Source of the DNA: CALDSL01 sp039810245
Lineage (GTDB): Bacteria > Chloroflexota > Anaerolineae > Anaerolineales > Anaerolineaceae
Assembly (NCBI GenBank): GCA_039810245.1
Contig: JBDHWQ010000002.1
Coordinates: forward strand, 124,001 to 188,000
Direction of reading: 5' to 3'
DNA: 64,000 nucleotides
Position 1 is the stretch's first letter, and the number at the start of each line of letters is the position of its first letter. A program made the translations under genes and the position numbers. Under the pieces are notes generated by a model. The model was not told the DNA's origin and ran no database searches. It worked only from the letters and a program-made list of their open reading frames with translations. This document shows positions 17,148 through 26,065 of this stretch, one piece after another.

Positions 17148-17957
17148 ATGATGATTGCAATGCTTCGCGGCGGCGGTGACCTTGCCAGTGGCGTGGTAGT
17201 ACGACTGGCGCGCGCCGGCATCCATGTGGTTGTCACCGAGCTGGCGCAGCCCATGGCCGTACGCCGCCGGGCTTCATTTGCTCAGGCGATCTATGATGGC
17301 GATATAACGATCGAAGGTCTGCATGGGGTGCGCGTACACAACGCTGCGGACATCCACCAGGCATGGCTGGATGGTGCAGTCGCCGTGCTGGTCGATCCAG
17401 ATGCCGCAATCCACGCGGAGTTGAAGCCGCATGTGCTGGTAGATGGCCGAATGCACAAGCGCGCGCCCGAGCCGGAGATGCACCTGGCAACCATGGTGGT
17501 GGGCCTGGGACCGGGCTTTACCGCAGGGGCGGACTGTCATGCCGTTGTGGAAACCAAGCGCGGGCCATACCTGGGGCGCGTGTACTGGCAGGGCAGTGCC
17601 GAGCCCGACTCAGGTCAGCCGGAAACGGTGCACGGTCACCAGGGTGACCGCGTACTGCGTGCGCCGGCTGACGGCGTTCTGCGCACCTTTGTGGATATCG
17701 GCGCGCATGTTGAGGAAGGTGATGAACTCGTGGCAGTCGGCGCGCACACGCTCACCGCGCCATTCGCCGGCACGCTGCGTGGGCTGCTGATGGACGGGCT
17801 GCACGTCGCGGCCGGGGAAAAGATCGGCGACCTGGACCCGCGCGATGACCCGGCGCTGGTGGGCATGGTCTCGGATAAGGCGCTGGCCATCGGTGGCGGG
17901 GTGATGGAAGCCATCTTCTCGTGGCCGGAGATGCGCCGGCTGTTGTGCCAGCCGTGA
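17148..17957 (+). CDS. yqeB: YqeB, selenium-dependent molybdenum hydroxylase accessory protein
   Basis: The 269-residue protein matches the YqeB/EF2563 family, found almost only in genomes with selenium-dependent molybdenum hydroxylases. It opens with IAMLRGGGDLASGVVVRLARAG, a Rossmann-like glycine-rich loop, then VVTELAQPMAVRR near residue 26, VDGRMHK near residue 98, and GLGPGFTAGADCHAVVET near residue 118. The C-terminal half (LRAPADGVLRTFVDIGAHVEEGDEL) resembles a biotinyl-lipoyl-like fold as in other members. Its biochemical role is unproven; labile selenium handling is the general proposal. The stop overlaps the GTG start of yqeC-mocA by four bases. Confidence 0.9.
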   Translation: MMIAMLRGGGDLASGVVVRLARAGIHVVVTELAQPMAVRRRASFAQAIYDGDITIEGLHGVRVHNAADIHQAWLDGAVAVLVDPDAAIHAELKPHVLVDGRMHKRAPEPEMHLATMVVGLGPGFTAGADCHAVVETKRGPYLGRVYWQGSAEPDSGQPETVHGHQGDRVLRAPADGVLRTFVDIGAHVEEGDELVAVGAHTLTAPFAGTLRGLLMDGLHVAAGEKIGDLDPRDDPALVGMVSDKALAIGGGVMEAIFSWPEMRRLLCQP

Positions 17958-19276
17958 ACCTCAAAGACGCGCTGCGGTTAGGGTTTCATGCCCGCGTTGC
18001 GCTGGTGGGAGCGGGTGGAAAGACCAGCGCGCTGTTCGCGCTGGCCGGGTGTTATTCCGGCCCGGTGTTATTGACCACCAGCACGCACCTCAGCCAGGAA
18101 CAGACCGCCCGGGCGGACCGCTTCCTGATGATTGAAGACCCGGCGCAGATTGCCAACCACGCAGCAGATTTTCTGCAGGATGGCACGACGTTAATCACCG
18201 GCCCGGTGCAGCCGGATCACCGCCAGCAGAGTACTTCTGCGGAGGTACGAAACCTGCTGCACGATTTTGCCACTGCGCACCGCCTGCCACTGCTGGTGGA
18301 AGCGGATGGTTCGCGCATGCTGCCGCTCAAAGCCCCGGCCGAGCATGAACCTGCTATCCCCGTCTGGGCCAACGTGGTGGTAGTCGTTGCAGGCCTCTCA
18401 AGCCTGGGGAAACCGCTGGCGGCGGAGAACGTTCATCGCGCAGAGCGCTTTGCGGCACTGGCCGGGCTGCAACCGGGCGACCCAGTGACGCCCGAAGCTC
18501 TGGTACGCGTGTTAAGCAGTTCATCGGGCGGGTTGAAGAATATCCCCGCGAGGGCGCGCCGGGTGGCGCTGCTTAACCAGGCAGATACGCCCGAGCTGCA
18601 AGCGGCCGCGCAGGATATGGCGGGCAAACTGCTGGCAGCCTATGACGCCATAGTAGTTGCCAGCTTGCGCGATGGACAGGTCCACGCGGTGTATGAACGC
18701 GAAGCAGCAATTATCCTGGCTGCGGGCGGCTCCGCGCGCTACGGCGCACCCAAGCTGCTGATGGAGTGGCAGGGTGCGCCTCTGGTGCGGCATGTGGCCC
18801 AAACTGCCTTGCGCGCCGGTTTCGGGCGAGTGGTTGTGGTCAGCGGTGCATACGACCATGAAGTGCGCGCGGCGATGAATGGACTGGCGGTGGCCACCAT
18901 TACCAACCCGCGCTGGGCAGATGGGCAAAGCACATCGTTGCAAACCGGCCTGGCAGCCGTGCGGAACTGCGGTTGTGCTGTGTTTCTGCTGGCCGACCAG
19001 CCTCAGGTGACAGAAGACGTGATTCGAAAGCTCATTACGCTTCACCGCGCCACGCTGGCGCCGGTGGTGGCGCCGCGAGTGGGCGGCCGGCGTGCCAACC
19101 CGGTACTTTTCGACCAGATTACCTTCGATGACCTCAATGCTGTCCGCGGCGACCAGGGCGGGCGCGCGGTGATGGAGCGCTGGCCGGTCATCTGGATGGA
19201 CACAGAAGACCGCCTGCTGTTGGAAGATATTGACACGCCCGAAGATTACCACCGCCTGCTGGGGAGCGAGCCATAA
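17954..19276 (+). CDS. yqeC: YqeC-MocA fusion: selenium cofactor protein and molybdopterin nucleotidyltransferase
   Basis: The 440-residue protein joins two domains usually encoded separately. Residues 1-240 are YqeC-like: a P-loop-like VGAGGKTSALF near residue 17, LLTTSTHLS, PLLVEADGSRMLPLKAPAEHEP near residue 115. Residues about 250-440 are a MobA-like NTP transferase of the MocA type: AIILAAGGSARYGAPKLL, ADGQSTSLQTGL near residue 325, FLLADQPQV near residue 342. MocA makes molybdopterin cytosine dinucleotide with release of PPi. The GTG start overlaps the yqeB stop (GTGA); an earlier GTG at 17921 is less likely. A second, separate mocA follows directly. Confidence 0.85.
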   Translation: MNLKDALRLGFHARVALVGAGGKTSALFALAGCYSGPVLLTTSTHLSQEQTARADRFLMIEDPAQIANHAADFLQDGTTLITGPVQPDHRQQSTSAEVRNLLHDFATAHRLPLLVEADGSRMLPLKAPAEHEPAIPVWANVVVVVAGLSSLGKPLAAENVHRAERFAALAGLQPGDPVTPEALVRVLSSSSGGLKNIPARARRVALLNQADTPELQAAAQDMAGKLLAAYDAIVVASLRDGQVHAVYEREAAIILAAGGSARYGAPKLLMEWQGAPLVRHVAQTALRAGFGRVVVVSGAYDHEVRAAMNGLAVATITNPRWADGQSTSLQTGLAAVRNCGCAVFLLADQPQVTEDVIRKLITLHRATLAPVVAPRVGGRRANPVLFDQITFDDLNAVRGDQGGRAVMERWPVIWMDTEDRLLLEDIDTPEDYHRLLGSEP

Positions 19277-19878
19277 TGAGCCCAGAAACTGGCGCGGTGG
19301 TTCTGGCTGCCGGGCTTTCACGCCGCATGGGGCAGCCCAAGCTGTTGCTGCCGTGGGGCGAGCAGACCGTAATCGAGCGCGTGGTTAGCGTACTGGCCGG
19401 TGCTGGCATCGGCGAGATCGTGGTGGTGACCGGCGGCAGCCACAACCTGGTGCAGGCAGCCTTACACACCTGGTCGGTACGGCTGGCCCACAACCCAGAC
19501 TATCATCAGGGCGATATGCTCCGCTCGCTGCAAACCGGCCTGCGCGCGATAAGCCAAACCTGCGTGGCCGCGCTGGTTGCCCTGGGAGACCAGCCGCAAA
19601 TCGAACCCAGCGTAGTGGGGAGCATTCTGGGGCGCGCGAACGCCAGCGAAAAGGCCTTGATTGTGCCATCCTACCAGATGCGGCGCGGGCATCCCTGGCT
19701 GGTGCGGCGCGCGTTGTGGCAGTTCCTGCTGGAGATGGATCCCGAGACCGAAACTGCACGCGATTTTCTCCAGCGCCACGCGGAGCAGATTGACTACCTG
19801 AACGTGGATACACCCAGCGTGCTTGCCGACCTGGACACGCCCGAAGATTACCAGCGCCAAAAACCGCGGAGTGCGTAA
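19276..19878 (+). CDS. mocA: MocA-like molybdenum cofactor nucleotidyltransferase
   Basis: A 200-residue MobA-like NTP transferase: VVLAAGLSRRMGQPKLLLPWG near residue 7, HQGDMLRSLQTGL near residue 77 and ALVALGDQPQIEP near residue 98 give the nucleotide and metal sites. It resembles the C-terminal half of the preceding fusion, so the locus has two paralogous nucleotidyltransferases. ATG shares one base with the TAA of the upstream gene. It may be the cytidylyltransferase for one of the two hydroxylases, or use a different nucleotide. Confidence 0.85.
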   Translation: MSPETGAVVLAAGLSRRMGQPKLLLPWGEQTVIERVVSVLAGAGIGEIVVVTGGSHNLVQAALHTWSVRLAHNPDYHQGDMLRSLQTGLRAISQTCVAALVALGDQPQIEPSVVGSILGRANASEKALIVPSYQMRRGHPWLVRRALWQFLLEMDPETETARDFLQRHAEQIDYLNVDTPSVLADLDTPEDYQRQKPRSA

Positions 19879-20007
19879 ATCAAGGAGCGGGCCAGGCAGC
19901 TTCCACCAACTGGGCCAGCGCCACACCTACCGCAACCTGGATGGCATGACTGGCATCACCAGTAAGGGGCATAGCCCTAAGTTAGCGGTGAACATGTTTG
20001 CCTGGAG

Positions 20008-20013
20008 TATAAT
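20008..20013 (+). promoter_or_regulatory. Candidate -10 element upstream of the aminotransferase
   Basis: A consensus TATAAT lies 20 bases before the ATG at 20034, in the 155-base gap after mocA. The -35 region 17 bases further up (GCGGTG) is weak, so this is a tentative promoter; the leader would be very short. Confidence 0.4.
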
Positions 20014-20033
20014 CGGGGCGGCAAAACCATTGC

Positions 20034-20900
20034 ATGAAAGGCAAAAACCACTTGAACCAAATAGCCGTCTGGCAGATGACATCCGACCTGAAAGAACCCA
20101 TCCGCGCCGTGACTTTGGCGCAGCCCGCTTCCGGGCTGGACGCAACTTCACGCCAGATCCCGGGAGGCGCGTATAGCACCTTCCGCACCTTTTCCGGAAA
20201 CCGCATGATCCAGTATGCGGCGCACATGGACCGCCTGGAAGAGACCGCGCGCCTGGCCGGAACCCCGGTACAAATCGACCGAGTGCTGGCGCGGTCGGCG
20301 CTGCGCGCAGCGGTACAGCAATTCCCCAGCCTGGAAAAACGAGTGCGCCTGACGCTCGACCTGGAGCAGCAGCCAGGACGGTTGTTCATCGCCATCGAGT
20401 CCCTGGTGGTTCCAACGGCATCAGATTATACCGAAGGAGTGCGCGCGGTGACGCGCCAGGCCCACCGTGAAAACCCAAAAGCCAAGCTGACCAGATTTAT
20501 CGCTACCGCCGGTGAAATTCGCCAGGAAATCCCACAGGGCGTCAACGAAGCCCTGATGGTGGCTGAGGATGGGTTTATTCTGGAGGGGCTTTCGAGTAAC
20601 TTCTTTGCCATCCAGGACGGGCAATTGTATACTGCCGAAGAAGGCGTTCTATCGGGATTGACACGCCGGCTGGTGCTGGAAGAGGCCGGCGCAGAAGGTA
20701 TCCCGGTTGTCTTGCAGCCGATTGCACTGCAAGCTCTTCCTATGATCAGTGAAGCCTTTATCACCAGTGCAAGCCGTGCGGTGTTACCAGTGGTGCAGAT
20801 CGACGGCCAGCCGGTGGGAGACGCCCGGCCCGGCCCGGTGACGCTGCGGCTGCTGGAGCGCTATGAAGCGCGCATCCAGGCGGAGAGCGAAGAAATTTAG
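20034..20900 (+). CDS. Class IV aminotransferase (PLP, D-amino acid / branched-chain / ADC lyase-like)
   Basis: A 288-residue fold-type IV PLP enzyme. Visible are TFRTFSGNRMIQYAAHMDRLEETARLAG-type early segments (about residues 45-75), LEGLSSNFFAIQDG near residue 185 with the conserved Glu and Ser-Asn, and GVLSGLTRRLVLE near residue 204, the PLP-phosphate loop. Members are branched-chain aminotransferases, D-amino acid aminotransferases or aminodeoxychorismate lyases; sequence here does not decide. The start is uncertain: ATG at 20034 lacks a box, while TTG at 20052 follows AAAGG and ATG at 20076 is also possible. Confidence 0.78.
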   Translation: MKGKNHLNQIAVWQMTSDLKEPIRAVTLAQPASGLDATSRQIPGGAYSTFRTFSGNRMIQYAAHMDRLEETARLAGTPVQIDRVLARSALRAAVQQFPSLEKRVRLTLDLEQQPGRLFIAIESLVVPTASDYTEGVRAVTRQAHRENPKAKLTRFIATAGEIRQEIPQGVNEALMVAEDGFILEGLSSNFFAIQDGQLYTAEEGVLSGLTRRLVLEEAGAEGIPVVLQPIALQALPMISEAFITSASRAVLPVVQIDGQPVGDARPGPVTLRLLERYEARIQAESEEI

Positions 20901-20906
20901 CCTGGC

Positions 20907-21197
20907 TCAGTCCTCTAGCGGCTGGTCGATGTTGGGTGGAAGGGTGGAATCGTCTGCTTCTGCGTCGATGTACTTCCCATCTTCCATATCGCGCAGGATG
21001 CGCAGCGCTTCTTCTGCCTGCTCCGATGGGACGAGAATGCGCACAAAGCCCATCGGGGCCAGGGTAAGCCCGTAGGTAACGCCGGCGCTTTCTTCATACG
21101 CCAGCGCGGCGATGCCATGCGATTCGAGAAACAGGCGGATGCTCTCTCCAGCCAACTGGCCTGCAGCGCGGTAGACTTCTTCGTAGTTTTCCGGCAT
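20907..21197 (-). CDS. DUF2007-type small protein
   Basis: A 96-residue protein with the DUF2007 pattern: a helix with IRLFLESHGIAALAYEE and a strand GFVRILVPSEQAEEALRIL. The family is described as a putative signal-transducing domain, without proven role. AAGGAG precedes the ATG. It converges with the aminotransferase gene, six bases apart. Confidence 0.65.
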   Translation of the reverse strand: MPENYEEVYRAAGQLAGESIRLFLESHGIAALAYEESAGVTYGLTLAPMGFVRILVPSEQAEEALRILRDMEDGKYIDAEADDSTLPPNIDQPLED

Positions 21198-21320
21198 TTT
21201 TGGTCTCCTTGAAATATCTTCGTTTTCCCGTTGTACCCGTACGCCTCGACAACCTCAGCGACCTGTTCCCTTATCTGGCAAGTTGTGGCTCAGGATAACC
21301 CCTGCCAGGTACCATCTCAC

Positions 21321-21650
21321 TTAATCCTGTTTTTGCCTCGCGGTGGCGACTTCGCCGGCCAAGCGCAGCATGGTATCGATGCGTTCCAGGTAGCGGCGGT
21401 ATGCGGCGGCTTCGGGTTGCGCAGCGGCCGCCTGGAGCAGCGCGTCCAACACCGGGCGATCAGTAAACGGTTGTACATCGCGCCCGCCGCCCAGCACATG
21501 GATCACCGCCCGGGTAACGAATGCATCATACGCCTGCACCTGCTGGTGCAGCGGCCACAGAGGGTGCTCCGCGTTAATGTCGGGCAGCGCGGCGGACTTC
21601 TGCCCGATTACAAGCTTGCGCAGGGCCGATAAGGGATCATCAACAGCCAT
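21321..21650 (-). CDS. Hypothetical protein, coupled to methyltransferase
   Basis: A 109-residue, mostly helical, Ala/Leu-rich soluble protein that I do not recognise. The ATG shares one base with the TGA of the methyltransferase gene upstream and AAAGGAG precedes it, so it is very likely translated. No cysteines, signal peptide or membrane segment. Confidence 0.6.
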   Translation of the reverse strand: MAVDDPLSALRKLVIGQKSAALPDINAEHPLWPLHQQVQAYDAFVTRAVIHVLGGGRDVQPFTDRPVLDALLQAAAAQPEAAAYRRYLERIDTMLRLAGEVATARQKQD

Positions 21651-22225
21651 CACAACTCCTTTGGCCGGCGCGCGATCAGGCTGGCCACGGCTTTTTGATG
21701 CCCATGATCAGACTGCGTCCAGCCTTCGCGATAAAATAACAATTCCCAATCCGAAAAAGCGACGCGCAGCTCGCCTGGAGCAAGCAGGCGGTCGGTATCC
21801 AGGTCGGGGCGCTCGGCCTGCATCGATTCGGTCAGGGTTTCAAACACCAGGATCCCACCCGGCTTGAGCAGGCGCGCGTAATTTGGGAACCAATCGCGCT
21901 GCAAATAATACAGGTTGAGCAGCAGGTCAAAGTGATTTTCAGGCAGCCGGCAGTGTTCTAAATCTACCACGGCAGCCATTAAAGCCGGACAGCGCTGCCT
22001 GGCGCGCAGAACGGCCTCAAAGGCGACGTCGAGACCGATTACATCCAGCCCGCGCTCGGACAGGTAAGCCGCGTTCTGGCCCACTCCCATCGCCATGTCT
22101 AGCGCCAGACCGCGCTCTGGCAGCAGATGGCTGTTTTCGGTCAGGATCGCCCGCGGCTGCCGAAACCAGTCCGGGGCCTGTTCGCGATACCGTTGGTTCC
22201 AGCGGTCTGCATCGGATTGCGCCAT
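21650..22225 (-). CDS. Class I SAM-dependent methyltransferase (TehB/UbiE-like)
   Basis: A 191-residue Rossmann methyltransferase. Motif I is LALDMAMGVGQNAAYLSERG near residue 38, with VIGLDVA ending strand 2 and FDLLLNLYYLQRDWF near residue 98 as the post-motif II region. The N-terminal WNQRY and WFRQPRAIL resemble tellurite-resistance TehB-like proteins, but the substrate is unknown. Downstream of the MrfB-like gene on the same strand. Confidence 0.8.
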   Translation of the reverse strand: MAQSDADRWNQRYREQAPDWFRQPRAILTENSHLLPERGLALDMAMGVGQNAAYLSERGLDVIGLDVAFEAVLRARQRCPALMAAVVDLEHCRLPENHFDLLLNLYYLQRDWFPNYARLLKPGGILVFETLTESMQAERPDLDTDRLLAPGELRVAFSDWELLFYREGWTQSDHGHQKAVASLIARRPKEL

Positions 22226-22239
22226 AGCTGTATTGTAAC

Positions 22240-23499
22240 CTAGTCGGGCGCTTTTCCAGCGCGCCGCGCCTGGTTCTCCAGCTTGCGCTGCAGCCGCTCG
22301 CGGCGATGTTCCAGCTCCTGGAGCATCTCACGGCGCGTCCATGCCCCGCTGACGAACTGCTCCACCATCCCGATCGCGCGTTCGGTCCACTGCATCGCCT
22401 GGTCGCATTCGCGGCATTGGTGCTCATAGTACTTTGCCAGCTCCACGCAGGCAGCAACATGGTGGTGCTCGACCGCCTTCTGCCAGATCTCCACCGTGCG
22501 TTCCCACTCGCCGCGCTTGCGATACAGCGTGGCGTAGCGTTCCAGAGTTTCAAGGAAGATCGGCTCGGGCATGCCCATCGAAAGGCCGGACTCGTACAAC
22601 TGAATGGCGGGCTGGAGCATACCCAACTCTTCGTACAGGCGGGCAATCGCGACGATATCCAGGCTTTGTGGGATCGTGTAATTGAGCGGATCTTCCAGCA
22701 ACCCGGCAGTATACTGGAACAGCGCGGCCAGCGAGAGGATATCCATAGCGTTGTGATACATCACTCCGGCCAGCGGCGTGGCATCACCATCGTGCAGGTA
22801 ATCAAAGTAGATCTGAGGGATCATGAAGCCGGGCACTTCTTCCTGGGTGCGCGCCACGCCCAGCAGCGCCACTTCCAGGTTGCCCAGCGAGCGGCTGGGA
22901 AGTCGGTTGCGCCACAGGCGACGCGCCAGCGGCAGCAGGTCAATGTGATCCATGCCCTCAAAAGGGTTTGTAAAGCCGTTTAACACATGTCGCGTGTTGA
23001 GGATGGGGATATCGAAGGACTTGCCATTATACGTGACGATGCCGGCGAACTGGCTGACGTAGCGATTGATCAGGTACAGCACGGCAGGCTCTTCCTGGGG
23101 TGTACGCATCAAAAGCTGCACCAGGTGAAAGCCATTTTCGGTCAGGTGGCCCAGCCCCACCAGGAACGGAATAGTCCCGGTTCCGCCACCCAGCCCGGTG
23201 GTTTCGGTATCCAGAAACAACAGCCCATGGAAGCCAATATCGGAGATATGCGGCACGCGGCCCCACTGTGTGAGGATACCCATGCTCAGCGCCGGGGTAA
23301 ATTGAACCTGGCCGTGCGCATAGCTCTGCTCATACCAGGTCTCGGATACAAAGGTTTCGCCAAAAGGCGTAGCTACTACCTGACCAGGGATGATCGACTC
23401 GATGGCCGTCGCGCGCTTTGGCGACTGTGGCCGGGGGATGCCGCGCGCGCCGATCTGCACGCCAAGTGCTTTGAGCTTATCTGACAGCGAATCAGGCAT
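22240..23499 (-). CDS. yprB: MrfB/YprB-like DEDDh 3'-5' exonuclease with TPR tail
   Basis: A 419-residue protein of the YprB family; in Bacillus the homologue MrfB is the exonuclease partner of the MrfA helicase in mitomycin adduct repair. The exonuclease residues are seen as FLDTETTG near residue 86 (Asp and Glu), TYNGKSFDIP near residue 142 (Asp) and YHNAMDILS near residue 238 (His and Asp). After about residue 265 the protein is made of TPR-like helical pairs. The ATG lies inside the end of the helicase gene with an eight-base overlap and a GGGAG box, giving tight coupling. Confidence 0.85.
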   Translation of the reverse strand: MPDSLSDKLKALGVQIGARGIPRPQSPKRATAIESIIPGQVVATPFGETFVSETWYEQSYAHGQVQFTPALSMGILTQWGRVPHISDIGFHGLLFLDTETTGLGGGTGTIPFLVGLGHLTENGFHLVQLLMRTPQEEPAVLYLINRYVSQFAGIVTYNGKSFDIPILNTRHVLNGFTNPFEGMDHIDLLPLARRLWRNRLPSRSLGNLEVALLGVARTQEEVPGFMIPQIYFDYLHDGDATPLAGVMYHNAMDILSLAALFQYTAGLLEDPLNYTIPQSLDIVAIARLYEELGMLQPAIQLYESGLSMGMPEPIFLETLERYATLYRKRGEWERTVEIWQKAVEHHHVAACVELAKYYEHQCRECDQAMQWTERAIGMVEQFVSGAWTRREMLQELEHRRERLQRKLENQARRAGKAPD

Positions 23500-26065
23500 G
23501 CATGCTCCCACCGTGCGCCGTTTCGGGGCGGGTATATGTCCTGCCATTCAGCGCGGCCAGAAGCGCCAGGGTTTCCTCTTTGCCGCCATAGCCGTTCTCG
23601 CCGGCCGGGCCAATGCAGGATGGGCAGCCTTCTTTGCAATCGCACTCACTGACCAGATCAAACGCGCGCGCCAACACTTCATCCTGGATGCGATACAGTT
23701 TTTCGGCCAGCCCAATACCAGCCGGTACCTTATCGTATAAAATGACGGTGGGCGCACCATTCTCGAAGGCGCATTCCATGTCGGCGTGCCCGCCCAGGTC
23801 TTCACTGTCGCACATCAGGAACAGCGGCGCCAGGTGGTTGAGCACGTAGCTCAGTCCGGACAGCCCGGTGCGGATGCGCACGGCGGTTTCGGCGCGGCGG
23901 TGGCAGGTTGGGCACAGGGTGATCAGGTTGTCAAGCTGGTTGGCGATCAGGTACGAAGTGAACTGGCGGAAGGGCGTTTTGTGGTGCACATGATGCGAGC
24001 GGCCCATCTCCGGCGCACCGCACAACTGGCAGGTGAAGTTATCGCGCTCGCGGGCGCGGATGCGCTGTACCACCCAGTTCGGTCCATAATTGTTGGGGTC
24101 ACTGTTCCAGGCATTATCGGCGCGCAGCTTTTCCACAGTTTCCTCGGAAATGCTCAGCCAATACCCGGTAGTACGTAACTGCGTGGGCGGCAGGTCAAGC
24201 GTGCCAGCCCCCAGAGTTTCGTGGGTAAACCAGCGGATGCGCCGGTACCCCGTAGTCTGAGTGGTGACCAGCAGCTCACCCCAGGCATTCTTTGCGCCAG
24301 GCACCGCTGCTTCCTCAGCCGTGGATATGCGGTCGACGGTCACCTCACGCTGCGGCTCGGTGTAGTAATCCGTTTCTAGCGGCTTGAGCCGCGCCAGGCT
24401 GTTCTCGACATCCAGGCTTTGCACTTCAAAGGACTGGCCTTCGTGCAGGTAGATGGCTTGCGGGTGTACCAGCCAGTAAGCGCTCTCCAGGTCCACCGTG
24501 CCGATGGTGGTCAGGCGCTCGGCGTCTTCCACCTGCAGCACCACCGGCATGGCGGACGTGCTGCGCAGCGAAATTCCCGCCGCGGGATAGGCATCCGCCA
24601 TCCAGAAGAAGCGCTCGCCGCCATCGTGCAGCTCACCGCTCTCGGCCAGGAACTTGAGGTATTCGAGTACTGCCTGTGCATCCAGGCTGCCAAAACGCTC
24701 GCCGCGTGTGAATGCCATCTCAAAGGCCGCGCAGCGCAGGTGATGCAGCAGGATCAGCGGGTTATCCGGGTTGATCAGAGCCTGTTCGGGCGAGCGTGAG
24801 CGCAAATACTCGGGGTGCTTCATCAGGAACTGGTCAAGCGGAGAAGCAGAGGCTACCAACACAGCAAGTGAATCGCCCTGGCGGCGTCCGGCGCGGCCGG
24901 ACTGCTGCCGGGTAGCGGCGATCGTGCCAGGGTAGCCCACCAGCAGCACCGCATCCATCCCGCCAATGTCAATGCCCAGCTCGAGAGCATTGGTGGCCAC
25001 CACAGCGCGCACGCTGCCGCTGCGCAGGCCAGATTCGATTGCGCGGCGCTCGGCCGGGAGGTAACCGCTGCGGTATGCATGCATCTGCTCCGCCTGAGCG
25101 TTGACTTCGTGCTTGAGGTTGCGCAGGATCAGCTCAACCGAGCGGCGAGCACGGCCAAAGACGATGGTCTGCACCTGGCAGGTCAGCAGGTCGCTGGCCA
25201 GGCGGATGCTCTCCTGGCTGGCGCTGCGGCGGATGCCGATATTTTCATCGGTGATGGGCGGGTTATAGAGCACGAAATGGCGCGCGCCGCGCGGGGCGCC
25301 GTCGCGCTGGATGACCGTGACCGGCGCTTCGATCAGGCGGCCGGCGTGTTCGCCAGGGTTTGCAATCGTGGCTGAGGTCATAATAAAGATTGGATCAGCG
25401 CCGTAGAAGTGCAGGATGCGCTTGAGCCGGCGCAGGACATTGGCTACATGCGATCCAAACACACCCCGGTAGGTGTGAATTTCGTCAATTACCACGTAGC
25501 GCAGATCGCGTAGAAAGTCGGCCCAATTGGTGTGGTGCGGCAGGATGCCGGTGTGAAGCATATCCGGGTTGGTGAGAATGACGTTCGACTGCGCGCGCAC
25601 CGTGGAACGGCGGTGCACCGGGGTATCGCCATCATACACGCCGGCGGCCGGGCGGCGGCTGCCGGAGGGCAAGTGCGCGGCCAGCGCGGCTGAATATTTG
25701 TCCAGCACCTGTTGCTGGTCATAGGTGAGGGCTTTCGTAGGGAACAGGTACAGCGCGCGTGCGCGCGGGTTTTGGATGACAGCCTGCAGCACGGGCAGGT
25801 TATAGCAAAGCGTCTTGCCGCTGGCGGTCTCGGTGACGACGACGATATTCTCGCCGGCGCGGACGGCCTGCCAGGCATCCGCCTGGTGAGCGTAAAGCGA
25901 GGGAATGCCGGTATCTTCCAATGCGGCGCGCAATGACGGGTGCATATCATCCGGAAACGGCTCGATCAGCGGCGCGCGGGCATCATCCACAAACCACTGC
26001 ACGATGTTGGATGCGACGGTTGGCTCGCTGCGCCAGATATCCAGGAGATGGTTGAGATGTTGCAT
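23492..26065 (-). CDS. yprA: MrfA/YprA-like DExH helicase with inserted HNH nuclease domain
   Basis: An 857-residue superfamily 2 helicase with DUF1998 tail, the MrfA (YprA) type. Walker A is TETASGKT near residue 80, DEIH near residue 192, SATIANP near residue 230, and GRAGRRQGD marks motif VI near residue 392. The DUF1998 region ends in the four-cysteine iron-sulfur/zinc cluster CDCKEGCPSC near residue 810. Between the DLPPTQLRTTGYWLS and LFLMCDSEDLG parts of DUF1998, at about residues 665-735, lies an insert with a complete HNH/McrA-like motif: CQLCG, HHVHHKTPF and DNLITLCPTCH. B. subtilis MrfA lacks such a domain (749 residues). ATG at 26065 is preferred over TTG at 26083. The exonuclease partner overlaps its end. 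Confidence 0.9.
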   Translation of the reverse strand: MQHLNHLLDIWRSEPTVASNIVQWFVDDARAPLIEPFPDDMHPSLRAALEDTGIPSLYAHQADAWQAVRAGENIVVVTETASGKTLCYNLPVLQAVIQNPRARALYLFPTKALTYDQQQVLDKYSAALAAHLPSGSRRPAAGVYDGDTPVHRRSTVRAQSNVILTNPDMLHTGILPHHTNWADFLRDLRYVVIDEIHTYRGVFGSHVANVLRRLKRILHFYGADPIFIMTSATIANPGEHAGRLIEAPVTVIQRDGAPRGARHFVLYNPPITDENIGIRRSASQESIRLASDLLTCQVQTIVFGRARRSVELILRNLKHEVNAQAEQMHAYRSGYLPAERRAIESGLRSGSVRAVVATNALELGIDIGGMDAVLLVGYPGTIAATRQQSGRAGRRQGDSLAVLVASASPLDQFLMKHPEYLRSRSPEQALINPDNPLILLHHLRCAAFEMAFTRGERFGSLDAQAVLEYLKFLAESGELHDGGERFFWMADAYPAAGISLRSTSAMPVVLQVEDAERLTTIGTVDLESAYWLVHPQAIYLHEGQSFEVQSLDVENSLARLKPLETDYYTEPQREVTVDRISTAEEAAVPGAKNAWGELLVTTQTTGYRRIRWFTHETLGAGTLDLPPTQLRTTGYWLSISEETVEKLRADNAWNSDPNNYGPNWVVQRIRARERDNFTCQLCGAPEMGRSHHVHHKTPFRQFTSYLIANQLDNLITLCPTCHRRAETAVRIRTGLSGLSYVLNHLAPLFLMCDSEDLGGHADMECAFENGAPTVILYDKVPAGIGLAEKLYRIQDEVLARAFDLVSECDCKEGCPSCIGPAGENGYGGKEETLALLAALNGRTYTRPETAHGGSMHA

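Noticed and set aside
20900..20907. Strand switch from + to - as a replication origin or terminus
   Set aside because: There is no dnaA-type gene, DnaA-box cluster or AT-rich unwinding element; it is an ordinary convergent junction.
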